NCBI RefSeq assembly: GCF_001591165.1
Contig: NZ_BCUG01000055.1
Span: 1 to 36,600, forward strand
Direction: 5' to 3'
DNA: 36,600 nt
Origin: Thauera butanivorans NBRC 103042
GTDB taxonomy: Bacteria; Pseudomonadota; Gammaproteobacteria; Burkholderiales; Rhodocyclaceae
A program made the translations under genes and the position numbers. The notes below the pieces were generated by a model, which had not been told where the DNA came from, ran no database searches, and was given only the letters and a program-made list of their open reading frames with translations. This document shows positions 17,945-26,208 of this stretch, piece after piece; positions within the stretch are counted from its first letter, which is position 1, and each line of letters opens with the position of its first letter.

Positions 17945-17963
17945 GAAGCATCTCCTGGGGATC

Positions 17964-17986
17964 AATGAGAGTGGTTCTTATTCATT
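17964..17986. promoter_or_regulatory. putative Fur-binding site before the TonB receptor gene
   Basis: The stretch begins AATGAGAGTGGTTCTTATTC and ends ATT. It is an imperfect dyad resembling the AATGAGAATGATTCTCATT form of the Fur box, some 20 bp upstream of the receptor start. The position would let Fur-Fe repress the receptor operon independently of the regulator gene. It is judged by eye only. Confidence 0.5.
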
Positions 17987-18065
17987 TTTCCATGGGGATG
18001 CGAGGCAAGCCTTCGTGTGAACGGCAGAATTCTTCGCGATAACGGCAATGTGCGCAGCGCGCTGG

Positions 18066-18965
18066 CTAGAGACCTGCGCGCACCTGCCTGGGCGTCAAGC
18101 CGAACCGGCGGCGGAAGGCAGTGGCAAAACTGCCGGGATTGGTATAGCCGGCCAGTTCCGACGCCTGCGCCACGCTCAGCCCATCGTGCTCCAGAGCATG
18201 GCGCGCCAATGACAGGCGTTCGCGCTGCAGGAAATCGAACACCGTCATGCCCATCGCTTGCCGGAACTGCCGCTGCAGCGTGGTGGCCGTGGTGTTTGCG
18301 TGCCGGGCGATCTCGTCGATGCTGAGCGGCAGGGCTGCGTTTTCGCGCAGCCAGCACCTCAGTTCGAGCATGCGCCGGTGGACGACCGGGCGCAGCGGTC
18401 CGCCCGATGCTGCGCAATCGCCGGCCTGCGTACGGGAAAACGCCTCCATGACCAATTCGATGGCACGGCTTTCCAGGTACATGCCGATCAGCATGGACGG
18501 CATGAGCGGCGGATGCAGAAGCTGCTCGGCGAGCACGCGCGCCTTGCTGGAGGCGGTCCACAGCCGAGCTTCCAGATGCGCGGGAAGGGCCGGCGTGCGC
18601 TCTGCCCGTGCGCCAAAGGATTCTTCCAGCCATTGGTGACCCAGGCCGATGCAGATACGCCGCGACCAGTCGCCCCGGTGCGCGACTCGCCGGCATTCCT
18701 CGGGCTCGTGCAGCACCACCATGCCCGCATCCGCGCCCTGGGCATGCGCCAGCTTCAGCCCGCGCCCGCCGTAGGCGACATCGATGGCACCATCCAGCAC
18801 CATCACGATGCGTACGCCTTCGTCCACCGTGGCTTGCCGGGACACGCTTTCATCGTGCATGTCGCAGGCGGAGTTCAAACTGAGTCCGGGCCGCAGAACA
18901 CGGTTCAGCCGCAAGAGCTGCATGGCGACCGGCTCGCGGCACACGCCGTTCGGGACGAGGGGCAT
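18066..18965 (-). CDS. AraC-family regulator of the siderophore operon (PchR-like)
   Basis: A 299-residue transcription factor. The C-terminal 100 residues contain two helix-turn-helix motifs (LSIDEIARHANTTATTLQRQ and LSVAQASELAGYTNPGSFAT) and the AraC signature ending in FGLTPRQVRAGL. The N-terminal part is a ligand-sensing domain of the PchR/YbtA type seen with siderophore receptors. These regulators usually activate their receptor gene when the ferric siderophore is present. The gene lies 121 bp upstream of the receptor, on the same strand. I chose the ATG at 18965; the in-frame TTG at 18986 is also possible. A Fur-box-like site is about 30 bp upstream. Confidence 0.88.
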   Translation of the reverse strand: MPLVPNGVCREPVAMQLLRLNRVLRPGLSLNSACDMHDESVSRQATVDEGVRIVMVLDGAIDVAYGGRGLKLAHAQGADAGMVVLHEPEECRRVAHRGDWSRRICIGLGHQWLEESFGARAERTPALPAHLEARLWTASSKARVLAEQLLHPPLMPSMLIGMYLESRAIELVMEAFSRTQAGDCAASGGPLRPVVHRRMLELRCWLRENAALPLSIDEIARHANTTATTLQRQFRQAMGMTVFDFLQRERLSLARHALEHDGLSVAQASELAGYTNPGSFATAFRRRFGLTPRQVRAGL

Positions 18966-18996
18966 GGCAGAGCCTGATGGGGGCAAGGGGAAACCT

Positions 18997-19015
18997 GTTA
19001 ATGGTAATAATTATC
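18997..19015 (-). promoter_or_regulatory. putative Fur box upstream of the AraC-type regulator gene
   Basis: On the - strand the 19-mer GATAATTATTACCATTAAC matches the consensus GATAATGATAATCATTATC at 15 of 19 positions, by hand count. It lies about 30 bp upstream of the regulator start, where a repressor would block transcription under iron-replete conditions. Confidence 0.65.
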
Positions 19016-19020
19016 AATTA

Positions 19021-19128
19021 CTGCCACAAGCCCGTCGACTTTCCGGTCGTGCCGGACGTGTAGATGATCAACGCCGGATCATCCGCAGAGGTGTCGGCAA
19101 TCGGTGCATGCGTCACGGCGTGGCGTCG
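19021..19128 (-). pseudogene. fragment of an AMP-forming acyl-CoA synthetase
   Basis: On the - strand 36 codons encode the AMP-binding P-loop region of the acyl-CoA/acetyl-CoA synthetase family: ADDPALIIYTSGTTGKSTG, with the SGTTGKS core. A stop codon follows immediately after LWQ, and no family-like sequence continues on either side. It is a short relic of a gene otherwise lost, next to a fragment of an unrelated gene, so the interval is a scar of recombination or decay. Confidence 0.72.
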
Positions 19129-19178
19129 AAGCGCATGAAAACCATGGTCAAGGGCCGCCAGCAGAGCACGCTGGTGTG

Positions 19179-19435
19179 GAATACGCCGGCAAGGCCTCCG
19201 CCGCGCTGGAGCAGATCAACGGCCACATCAACAGATCAGCGACCAGAACCTCCAGGTCGCCACCGCCACCGAGGAGCAATCCAACGTGGTCGGGGAGATC
19301 AACCACAACATCGAGGGCATCAGCCAGCTCACCGCCGGCACCACGCAGATCGCCGCTCAGTTGAACGAGGCCAGCGGCAACCTGCAGGCGCTGTCGACGC
19401 AGCTGGACGACCTGCTGGGCCGCTTCAGGCTGTGA
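19179..19435 (+). pseudogene. C-terminal fragment of a methyl-accepting chemotaxis protein, frameshifted
   Basis: The reading EYAGKASAALEQINGHI continues, after a one-base frame change near 19230, as ISDQNLQVATATEEQSNVVG and then a coiled tail that ends in LDDLLGRFRL and a stop. ATATEEQS is a hallmark of the cytoplasmic signalling tip neighbourhood of chemoreceptors. Upstream of 19179 the receptor is absent, with no sensor or HAMP domain. One missing C in an AACCAG context would explain the shift. It is a dead 3' end of a chemoreceptor gene. Confidence 0.78.
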
Positions 19436-19498
19436 GCCGCAGCCGCGAAGTGCGCGGGCGCCGCCGCGCCCGCATGCGGCGCGGCGGTAGCCGGGCGT

Positions 19499-20392
19499 TC
19501 ACCGCCCTGTGACCGCCTTCAGCACATCCACCACCAGCCGCCAGCGGCTCAGCACCAGCGCCGAAAAGATCAATCCGCAGCCGAAGAGCTGCAGTTCGCT
19601 CATGCGTTCGCCGAACCACCATGCGGCGACCATCGCGGTCCACATCGGCTCCAGCATCAGGATCAGCGCGGCATGGCTGGGCGTGGTCAGGCTCTGGCCG
19701 TAGAGCTGGACGAAGAAGCGCAGGGTGGTCGCCAGCAGCGCGCTGGCGAGCAGCCAGCCCAGCACCGGCATCGACACCGCTTCGGGCCAGGTTTCGAACA
19801 GCGCCGACAGCGGCAGCATCAGCACGCCGACCGTCATCACCTGCACCGTGCTCAGCGCCAGCGGCGGCACGCTGCGCACTACCCGGCCGTTGAGATTGAT
19901 CAGCACCGCGAACACCACCGCGGCAGCCAGGAAGAACCATTGCCCGGGCTCGAAGCGGAAACCGTGCTCCAGCGACAGACAGGCGAAGCCGGCCAGCGCC
20001 AGCGGCATCGACACCCAGGCGACGCGGGGCGGACGCTCACCGAAGAACAGGCGGCCGACGAGCGGCACCAGCACCACGCCCAGGCTGGAGATGAAGGCGC
20101 CTTCACCCAGGTGGCTGGCGTGGTGGAGGCCGCCGATCCAGAAGCCCATCGCCAGTGCGAACAACACGCCGATCAGCAGCGCGCCGCGCCAATTGGCTCC
20201 GCTCATCGCCCGCAGCTGCGTCCAGCTGAAGGCCGCCAGCACCACGCCGGCCAGCATGAAGCGGGTGCCGATGAACATCAGCGGCGGCAGGCCCGCGAGC
20301 GACTCCTTGGAGAAGATCCAGCCGGCGGCGGCCACCAGGGTCGCCAGCACGAGCAGCAGATCCGCCTTGAGCGGATGGCGGGTATCGGACAT
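19499..20392 (-). CDS. EamA/DMT-superfamily transporter
   Basis: A 297-residue inner-membrane protein with about ten hydrophobic helices in two EamA repeats. The first repeat starts MSDTRHPLKADLLLVLATLV and includes the FIGTRFMLAGVVLA segment typical of the first half. The second includes LMLEPMWTAMVAAWWFGERM, the family's usual end block with the E-P motif. Family members export metabolites such as amino acids, but the substrate cannot be told here. The start lies 11 bp after the response-regulator stop, so it is likely co-transcribed with that gene. The ATG at 20392 is chosen over upstream in-frame codons because these read into the regulator gene. Confidence 0.88.
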   Translation of the reverse strand: MSDTRHPLKADLLLVLATLVAAAGWIFSKESLAGLPPLMFIGTRFMLAGVVLAAFSWTQLRAMSGANWRGALLIGVLFALAMGFWIGGLHHASHLGEGAFISSLGVVLVPLVGRLFFGERPPRVAWVSMPLALAGFACLSLEHGFRFEPGQWFFLAAAVVFAVLINLNGRVVRSVPPLALSTVQVMTVGVLMLPLSALFETWPEAVSMPVLGWLLASALLATTLRFFVQLYGQSLTTPSHAALILMLEPMWTAMVAAWWFGERMSELQLFGCGLIFSALVLSRWRLVVDVLKAVTGR

Positions 20393-20403
20393 GGAGAACG
20401 GCC

Positions 20404-20946
20404 TCAGTCGCCGCTCGGCGGACGGGCGAGCTTGCGTTGCAGGGTGCGACGGTGCATCTGCAACGCCCGCGCGGTGGCCGAGATGTTGCCGTCGTGCTCG
20501 CCCAGCACGCGCTGGATGTGCTCCCACTCCAGCCGGTCGACCGACATCGGCGCATCGGGCGCATGCTCGTCGATGACGACGACTTCGGCCTGCAGCCCTT
20601 TGACGATGGCATCGACCTCGGCCGGCTTGGCCAGGTACTGGACGGCGCCGAGCTTCACCGCGTCGACCGCGGTGGCGATGCTGGCATAGCCGGTCAGCAC
20701 CAGGATGCGCGCATCGGGGCTGGCTTCGAGCAGCGGGCGGATGAGCTTGAGGCCGGATTCGCCGCCGATGTTGAGGTCGAGCACGATGAACTCGGGCGCA
20801 TGGTCCTGCGCCAGCTCGAGCGCGCCTTCGCTGTCGGTGGCGCCGTAGGTGTCGAAGCCGCGCTGCGCCAGCGCACGCGACAGCACCCGGTTGAAGGCGG
20901 GATCGTCATCGACGACGAGCAGGACGGGGGCGTGTTCGGGGCTCAT
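20404..20946 (-). CDS. regA: RegA/RoxR-family response regulator
   Basis: A 180-residue response regulator of the RegA/ActR/PrrA/RoxR type. The receiver domain has the acidic pocket DDD at 13-15, the phospho-acceptor Asp57 (VLDLNIGGESG), and the conserved Lys in YLAKPA. A short linker leads to a Fis-type HTH at the C-terminus (VLGEHDGNISATARALQMHR). Such regulators control redox-responsive genes, including denitrification genes, together with a RegB kinase. The matching kinase is at 29597-30937, same strand but about 8.6 kb upstream. The region upstream of the ATG (20947-21292) is shared with the divergent ectA gene. Confidence 0.9.
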   Translation of the reverse strand: MSPEHAPVLLVVDDDPAFNRVLSRALAQRGFDTYGATDSEGALELAQDHAPEFIVLDLNIGGESGLKLIRPLLEASPDARILVLTGYASIATAVDAVKLGAVQYLAKPAEVDAIVKGLQAEVVVIDEHAPDAPMSVDRLEWEHIQRVLGEHDGNISATARALQMHRRTLQRKLARPPSGD

Positions 20947-21038
20947 GCGGCAGGCGGAGGGGTCAGGCGTGCAATGGTGCCACCTCCCGGGCGCGAAAGG
21001 AATCCGGCCCGCCATCCGTGTGAGCATGGACTGGATGC

Positions 21039-21098
21039 TTGCCTTAATTGCATTTGCTACAATATAATTTATACAAATGTTGATGCACTGCTTGCATC
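21039..21098 (+). promoter_or_regulatory. putative sigma-70 promoter and operator region of the ectoine operon
   Basis: TTGCCT (21039-21044) and TATAAT (21063-21068) are separated by 18 bp and would start transcription at about 21075. A 23-bp imperfect dyad (CAA-x-AT ... AT-x-TTG) at 21060-21082 overlaps the -10. A second inverted repeat, GATGCA-5-TGCATC, lies at 21082-21098. The remaining leader to the ectA start is about 200 bases with no recognisable small gene. The 346-bp region also serves the divergent response-regulator gene. An operator overlapping the -10 recalls EctR-type control in methylotrophs, but no ectR gene is present nearby. Confidence 0.5.
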
Positions 21099-21292
21099 GA
21101 ATTCCTTTCGCCGATTCCTGACTGCCTGCTTCTGCGCCGGCGCGGTCGGCTTCATTCAACGGCCTGAGCGTCGCTTGAGTTCCTTTGTAGGCCCTGCGGG
21201 GCCGGCCGGCAGGTGATCCTGTTCCCTGACGGTTTGGTGTGCCGCTCGCCATCCGCTGGCAAACGCCGCACCACCGACAAACAACCCATGGC

Positions 21293-21820
21293 ATGAACGA
21301 CACGGACCGAAGTACCCCGAGCATCTCCCCTTCCCTTCATTTCCGCTCCGCACGCCCCGGCGACGGCGCCGCCCTGTGGCAACTGGTCGATGCGACCGGC
21401 GCGCTGGAACTCAACTCGGCGTATTTCTATCTGCTGTTCGCGGCCGATTTCGGTGACACCTGCCTGGTCGCCGAACGCGACGGCCGCATCGTCGGCACCG
21501 TCGTCGGCTACCACCCGCCACGCCGGCCCGACACGGCCTTCGTCTGGCAGATCGGCGTACTGCCGGAACTCCGCGGCCAGGGCCTGGGGCTGAAGCTGCT
21601 GCAGGAATGGGCCGCGCTGCCGGCCAATCGCGGCTGCAAGTGGGTCACCGCCACCGTCGCCGACGACAACGCGGCGTCACAGGCACTGTTTCGCCGCTTC
21701 GCCCGCGACTGCGGCGCGGACTGCGAAGTCTCGCCGCTGTTCACACCGGAGCTGTTTCCCCGTCCGCACCCTGCGGAACCCCTGTACCGCATCGGTCCGC
21801 TCGACGGCTCGGCACACTGA
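21293..21820 (+). CDS. ectA: L-2,4-diaminobutyrate N-gamma-acetyltransferase (EctA)
   Basis: This enzyme acetylates L-2,4-diaminobutyrate to N-gamma-acetyl-diaminobutyrate, the second step of ectoine synthesis. The 175-residue protein is a GNAT acetyltransferase: LRFRSARPGDGAALW-like opening, LELNSAYFYLLFAADFGDTC typical of EctA, and acetyl-CoA loop PELRGQGLGLKLL. The ending DGSAH is family-like in length. I chose the ATG at 21293, because upstream in-frame codons fall in non-coding-like sequence. It is the first gene of the ect block; a 115-bp gap separates it from ectB. Confidence 0.93.
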   Translation: MNDTDRSTPSISPSLHFRSARPGDGAALWQLVDATGALELNSAYFYLLFAADFGDTCLVAERDGRIVGTVVGYHPPRRPDTAFVWQIGVLPELRGQGLGLKLLQEWAALPANRGCKWVTATVADDNAASQALFRRFARDCGADCEVSPLFTPELFPRPHPAEPLYRIGPLDGSAH

Positions 21821-21935
21821 GCCTCTGCACCGGGGACGGCGCCCGCCCGGCGCTTTGCCGGCGCCGTCGGCCGGCACCACTCGCGGGTACCCGCCCGCTG
21901 GCGCCACCACTCGAACCACTACAAGGAGGAGTCTG

Positions 21936-23204
21936 ATGAACGTCTTCGAACGACACGAATCCGAGGTCCGCGGCTATTGCCGCAATTTCCCCGCAGTATT
22001 CACCACGGCCAAAGGTCCCTGGATGAGCGACCAGCGCGGCCGGCGCTATCTCGATTTCTTCTGCGGCGCCGGGGTGCTCAACTACGGCCACAACCCGGAG
22101 CCGATCAAGCGCGCGCTGACCGACTACCTGCTGGCGGACGGCATCACCCATACGCTGGACATGTACAGCACGGCGAAGGCGCGCTTCATCGAACGCTTCA
22201 ACGCGCTGATCCTCGAGCCGCGCGGCCTGAGGTACAAGCTCCAGTTCCCCGGCCCCACCGGCACGAACGCGGTCGAGGCGGCGCTGAAGCTGGCGCGCAA
22301 GGTCACCGGCCGCGAGCAGGTGGTGAGCTTCACCAACGCCTTCCACGGCATGACGCTGGGTTCGCTGGCGGTGACCGGCAACGGCTTCAAGCGCGCCGGC
22401 GCCGGCGTGCCGCTGTCGCACGCGGCTTCCGTCCCCTTCGACGGCTATCTCGGCAGCGACGTCGACACCCTCGACTACTTCGAAGCGATGCTGCTCGACA
22501 ACGGCAGCGGCATGGAAGTGCCGGCCGCGGTGATCGTCGAGACGGTGCAGGCCGAAGGCGGCGTCAACATCGCCAGCGCCGAGTGGCTGTGCCGCCTGCG
22601 CAAGATCACCCGCGACAACGGCATCGTCCTGATCGTCGACGACATCCAGGTCGGCTGCGGGCGCACCGGGCGCTTCTTCAGCTTCGAGGAAGCCGGCATC
22701 GAGCCCGACATCGTCACGCTGTCGAAGTCGCTGTCCGGCTACGGCCTGCCGCTCGCACTGGTGCTGATCCGCCCCGAACTGGACCAGTGGGAGCCGGGCG
22801 AGCACAACGGCACCTTCCGCGGCCATTGCCCCGCCTTCGTCACCGCCACCGCGGCGCTGGAGCACTTCTGGCAGGACGACCGCCTGAGCCGGGCAGTGGA
22901 ACAGAAAAGCGCGCTGGTACGGAAACGCCTGCAGCGCATGCTGAAGTCGCACGGTGTCGACGGCACGGTGCGCGGCCGCGGCCTGATCCAGGGCGTCGAG
23001 TTCGGCAACCCCGAACTCGCCGGCCGCGTCTCGCAGGCCTGCTTCGAGCGCGGCCTGATCATCGAGACCGCCGGCATCAACGACCAGGTGCTGAAGCTGC
23101 TGCCCAGCCTGACCATGGACGAAGCCACGCTGGGCAAGGGCCTGGACATCATCGACGACGCGCTGGCCTCGGTGCTGGCCGAAGACGTCGGCCAGGTCGC
23201 CTGA
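21936..23204 (+). CDS. ectB: L-2,4-diaminobutyrate transaminase (EctB)
   Basis: This is a PLP-dependent class-III aminotransferase that makes L-2,4-diaminobutyrate from aspartate semialdehyde and glutamate, the first committed step of ectoine synthesis. At 422 residues it has the family length. MNVFERHESEVRGYCR is the characteristic EctB start. The PLP motifs are GPTGTNAVEAALKLAR, VDDIQVGCGRTGRFFSFEEA, and the Schiff-base lysine K264 in TLSKSLSGYG. An AAGGAGGAG ribosome site lies five bases before the ATG at 21936, clearly deciding the start. No dedicated aspartokinase (ask_ect) gene is in the block. Confidence 0.96.
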   Translation: MNVFERHESEVRGYCRNFPAVFTTAKGPWMSDQRGRRYLDFFCGAGVLNYGHNPEPIKRALTDYLLADGITHTLDMYSTAKARFIERFNALILEPRGLRYKLQFPGPTGTNAVEAALKLARKVTGREQVVSFTNAFHGMTLGSLAVTGNGFKRAGAGVPLSHAASVPFDGYLGSDVDTLDYFEAMLLDNGSGMEVPAAVIVETVQAEGGVNIASAEWLCRLRKITRDNGIVLIVDDIQVGCGRTGRFFSFEEAGIEPDIVTLSKSLSGYGLPLALVLIRPELDQWEPGEHNGTFRGHCPAFVTATAALEHFWQDDRLSRAVEQKSALVRKRLQRMLKSHGVDGTVRGRGLIQGVEFGNPELAGRVSQACFERGLIIETAGINDQVLKLLPSLTMDEATLGKGLDIIDDALASVLAEDVGQVA

Positions 23205-23252
23205 ATCGCGCCAGCACTTCCCAAAACAAAACAGACATCGAGGACCCGAACC

Positions 23253-23642
23253 ATGATCGTGAAGCATCTCGACGACATCCTCGGCACCGCCGCCGACGTG
23301 GACACCGACGGCTGGACCAGCCGCCGCCTCATCTACAAGCAGGACGGCATGGGCTATTCGGTCAACGACACCATCATCAAGGCCGGCGCCGAGCTCGAAA
23401 TGGAGTACCGCAACCACCTCGAGACGGTCTATTGCATCGAAGGCGAGGGCGAGATCACCGATCTCGCCACCGGCCTCACCCATTCCATCCGGCCGGGCAC
23501 GCTGTACGCCCTCAACGACCACGACCGCCACATCCTGCGCGCCAACAAGGGCGTGCCGATGCGCATGGTGTGCGTCTTCAACCCGCCGCTGAGCGGGCGC
23601 GAAGTGCATGACGAAAGCGGTGCCTACGCGCTGGCCGACTGA
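23253..23642 (+). CDS. ectC: ectoine synthase (EctC)
   Basis: EctC is a small cupin that closes the ring of N-gamma-acetyl-diaminobutyrate to form ectoine with loss of water. The protein has 129 residues, the standard length, and the diagnostic start [12 protein letters not shown]. Conserved cupin stretches are METRNHLE-like ([19 protein letters not shown]), [11 protein letters not shown] and [16 protein letters not shown]. These regions hold the predicted metal- and substrate-binding residues (Glu, Tyr, His). The gene lies 48 bp after ectB and 13 bp before ectD. Confidence 0.96.
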   Translation: MIVKHLDDILGTAADVDTDGWTSRRLIYKQDGMGYSVNDTIIKAGAELEMEYRNHLETVYCIEGEGEITDLATGLTHSIRPGTLYALNDHDRHILRANKGVPMRMVCVFNPPLSGREVHDESGAYALAD

Positions 23643-23655
23643 GGAGGAGCATGCC

Positions 23656-24597
23656 ATGACGACGACCCTGTCAGCGCAGGCCGCACAGGCGCGGCCGCGG
23701 GACGACGACCGTTATCCGTCCCGCTTCTGGCCCGAGCCGCGCATCACCGAGCGCCGGGATCCGGTGGTCCATGGCGGCGTCGGCGACGGCCCGCTGGACG
23801 AGGCCGAGCTGCGCTTCTACCGCGACAACGGCTATCTGACTTTCGAGCAGTTGATCGGCGCCGACGAGCTCGACGCCTACCTCGCCGAGCTCGACGCGCT
23901 GCGCCGCGACGAAGCCGTCAGGCAGGCGGCGGAAGCCGTCATCGAACCCGACAGCGGCGAGCTGCGCTCGCTGTTCGAAGTCCACAAGCGCAGCGCCGTG
24001 CTGCGCCGGCTGTGTGCCCACCCCAGGCTGGTGGCGATCGCGCGCCAGTTGCTGGGCAGCGAAGTCTATCTGCACCAGTCGCGCATCAACTACAAGGGCG
24101 GCTTCCGCGGCAAGGAGTTCTACTGGCACTCCGATTTCGAGACCTGGCACATGGAGGACGGCGTGCCGGCAATGCGGATGGTGAGCTGCTCGGTGAGCCT
24201 GACGCCCAACACGCCGCACAACGGCCCGCTGATGATCATCCCCGGCTCGCACCAGCGCTACATCTCCTGCGTCGGCGCCACGCCGGAGGCGCACTACCTC
24301 GCCTCGCTGCGGCGCCAGGAGGTCGGCGTGCCCGACGATGCCAGCCTGAAGCAGCTGGTCGAGGACTTCGGCATCCTCGCCCCCACCGGCCCGGCCGGCT
24401 CGGTGACCTTCTTCGACTGCAACGTGATGCACGGCTCGAACTCCAACATCACGCCGCTGCCGCGCAGCAACGTCTTCTTCGTCTACAACAGCGTGCACAA
24501 CACGCCGGCCGCGCCCTTCTGCGGCTTGCCGCCACGGCCTTCGTTCATCGCCGAACGGCAGGACTTCACGCCCATCCAGACGGAGGTTTCACCATGA
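23656..24597 (+). CDS. ectD: ectoine 5-hydroxylase (EctD)
   Basis: EctD is a non-haem iron/2-oxoglutarate dioxygenase that converts ectoine to 5-hydroxyectoine. The 313-residue protein has the family signature FYWHSDFETWHMEDG, containing iron ligands H158 and D160. The third iron ligand H259 is in NVMHGSNSN, and the 2-oxoglutarate-binding Arg lies in PRSNVFFVYNS. The N-terminal sequence RYPSRFWPEPRITERRDPVV is typical. I chose the ATG at 23656, the second of two closely spaced ATGs after GAGGAGGAG; its spacing is better. Its stop overlaps the start of ehuB (ATGA), so the biosynthetic and transport genes are one translational unit. Confidence 0.95.
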   Translation: MTTTLSAQAAQARPRDDDRYPSRFWPEPRITERRDPVVHGGVGDGPLDEAELRFYRDNGYLTFEQLIGADELDAYLAELDALRRDEAVRQAAEAVIEPDSGELRSLFEVHKRSAVLRRLCAHPRLVAIARQLLGSEVYLHQSRINYKGGFRGKEFYWHSDFETWHMEDGVPAMRMVSCSVSLTPNTPHNGPLMIIPGSHQRYISCVGATPEAHYLASLRRQEVGVPDDASLKQLVEDFGILAPTGPAGSVTFFDCNVMHGSNSNITPLPRSNVFFVYNSVHNTPAAPFCGLPPRPSFIAERQDFTPIQTEVSP

Positions 24598-25454
24598 ACG
24601 GGCAGCGACGCCTCCGCCGCGGCGGCCTGCTCGCCGCGCTGATCGCCACGGCGCTGGCCGGCATCGGCCCCGCCGCGGCCGAGACCACGCTGGAACGCAT
24701 CCAGCGCGAAGGCAGCATCCGCGTCGGTTTCGCCAACGAGGCGCCCTACGCCTACGCCACCACCTCGGGCGAACTCACCGGCGAATCGCCCACCGTGTTC
24801 CGCCACATCATGAAGCAGCTCGGCGTCGGCAAGGTCGAAGGCGTGCTGACCGAATGGGGCGCGCTGATCCCCGGCCTGAAGGCCGGGCGCTTCGACGCCA
24901 TCGTCGCGTCGATGTACATCACGCCCAAGCGCTGCAAGCAGGTGCTGTTCGCCAACCCCACCTACGGCGTCGGCGACGCCCTGGTGGTCAGGAAAGGCAA
25001 CCCGGACGGCATCCACACCTATGCCGACGCCGCGAGCAGCGGCAAGAAGCTGGCCTTCGTCGCCGGCACGGCGGAGATCGAGCACGGCCAGTTGGCCGGC
25101 ATGACTCGACAGCAGCAGATGATCGTGCCCGACTTCGCCGCTGCCGTCGCCGCGGTCAAGGCCGGCCGCGTCTCGGCCGCCGCCTTCAATGCGATGGCCG
25201 CAGGCGAGCTGGCGGGCAAGGACGAGGCGATCGAGCGTGCCGAACCCTTCACTTTCACCCACGAAGGCAAGCGCTATCGCGGCGAAGGCTCCTTCGCCTT
25301 CCGCCTGGAGGACACCGAACTGCGCGACGCCGTCAATCGGGAGCTCGCCAGGTTCGTCGGCACCGAAGAACACCTGGCGATGGTGAAGGCGTTCGGCTTC
25401 GACGCCTCCAACCTGCCCGAGATGACGGCCGATCAGCATTGTGCCGGCGAATAG
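24594..25454 (+). CDS. ehuB: ectoine/hydroxyectoine ABC transporter substrate-binding protein (EhuB)
   Basis: A 286-residue periplasmic binding protein. The signal peptide (LLAALIATALAGIGPAAAE) is followed by the polar-amino-acid-type fold with the EhuB-like ligand stretch GFANEAPYAYATTSGELTGE. In the Sinorhizobium meliloti EhuB, aromatic residues near this segment form a cage that binds ectoine's positively charged ring; the aromatic residues are kept here, though I cannot map each one. Later conserved blocks are FDAIVASMYITPKRC and VAGTAEIEHGQLAG. It starts within the ectD stop (ATGA). Confidence 0.9.
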   Translation: MNGQRRLRRGGLLAALIATALAGIGPAAAETTLERIQREGSIRVGFANEAPYAYATTSGELTGESPTVFRHIMKQLGVGKVEGVLTEWGALIPGLKAGRFDAIVASMYITPKRCKQVLFANPTYGVGDALVVRKGNPDGIHTYADAASSGKKLAFVAGTAEIEHGQLAGMTRQQQMIVPDFAAAVAAVKAGRVSAAAFNAMAAGELAGKDEAIERAEPFTFTHEGKRYRGEGSFAFRLEDTELRDAVNRELARFVGTEEHLAMVKAFGFDASNLPEMTADQHCAGE

Positions 25455-26208
25455 GACGGGCCCGACCGGGTCCAGTCCTGCCGCCGGCGCGCTGGCCGCG
25501 GTCGCCATCCTCGGCTTTGCCGGCGGGCTGCTCGTCTCCAGCTTCGCCGGCTTTCGCGATTTCCTGCCCGAGCTGCTGCGCGGCGCGGCGACCACCGTAC
25601 AGGTAGCCGCCGGCGGCAGCTTGGTCGCGGTCGTGGCCGCGCTGCTCGCTACCACGGCACGGCTCTACGCTCCACTGCCGCTGCGCTGGCTCGCAGTCGC
25701 CTACGTCGAGCTGTTCCGCGGCACCTCCGCCCTGGTGCAGCTGTTCTGGCTGTTCTTCGTGCTGCCGATGCTCGGCATCAGCCTGTCGCCGATGACGGCG
25801 GGCATTGCCGCGCTCGGCCTCAACATCGGCGCCTACGGCAGCGAAGTGATGCGCGGCGCGATCGAGGCCGTGCCGCGCGGCCAGTGGGAGGCCGCCAGCG
25901 CGCTGAACCTCGGCCGCTTCCGCACGCTGCGGCGGATCGTCCTGCCGCAGGCTTTCGTCGCCATGATCCCACCCTGGGGCAATCTCTTCATCGAGCTGCT
26001 GAAGGCGACGTCGCTGGTCTCGCTGATCACGCTGTCCGATCTCGCCTTCAAGGCCCAGCAACTGAACCAGACGACGCTGCGCACGGTGGAAATCTTCGGC
26101 ATCGTGCTGCTGATCTACCTCGCGCTGTCGCTGCTGGTGACGCTGGCCATGCGCGCGCTGGAGCGCCGCGCCGGCCGCCGGCTGCTGCGTGGCAAGGAGG
26201 CGCGATGA
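25441..26208 (+). CDS. ehuC: ectoine/hydroxyectoine ABC transporter permease (EhuC)
   Basis: Inner-membrane permease of the polar amino-acid (HisMQ/GlnP) type, 255 residues, with five or six helices. The permease signature is RGAIEAVPRGQWEAASALNL followed by RRIVLPQAF, the EAA loop that docks to the ATPase. The N-terminal segment ALAAVAILGFAGGLLVSSFA forms the first helix. The GTG start at 25441 overlaps the end of ehuB by 14 bp; no clear ribosome site precedes it, and no better start is available before the first conserved block. It would pair with EhuD to form the channel. Confidence 0.87.
   Translation: MPANRTGPTGSSPAAGALAAVAILGFAGGLLVSSFAGFRDFLPELLRGAATTVQVAAGGSLVAVVAALLATTARLYAPLPLRWLAVAYVELFRGTSALVQLFWLFFVLPMLGISLSPMTAGIAALGLNIGAYGSEVMRGAIEAVPRGQWEAASALNLGRFRTLRRIVLPQAFVAMIPPWGNLFIELLKATSLVSLITLSDLAFKAQQLNQTTLRTVEIFGIVLLIYLALSLLVTLAMRALERRAGRRLLRGKEAR

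Noticed and set aside
15911-17968. Long + strand open frame across the TonB receptor gene
   Set aside because: No motifs; the receptor on the - strand has plug and barrel signatures throughout.
21741-23657. 638-codon open frame antisense to ectB and ectC
   Set aside because: Shadow of the ect genes; His/Asp/Val-rich translation typical of antisense reading.
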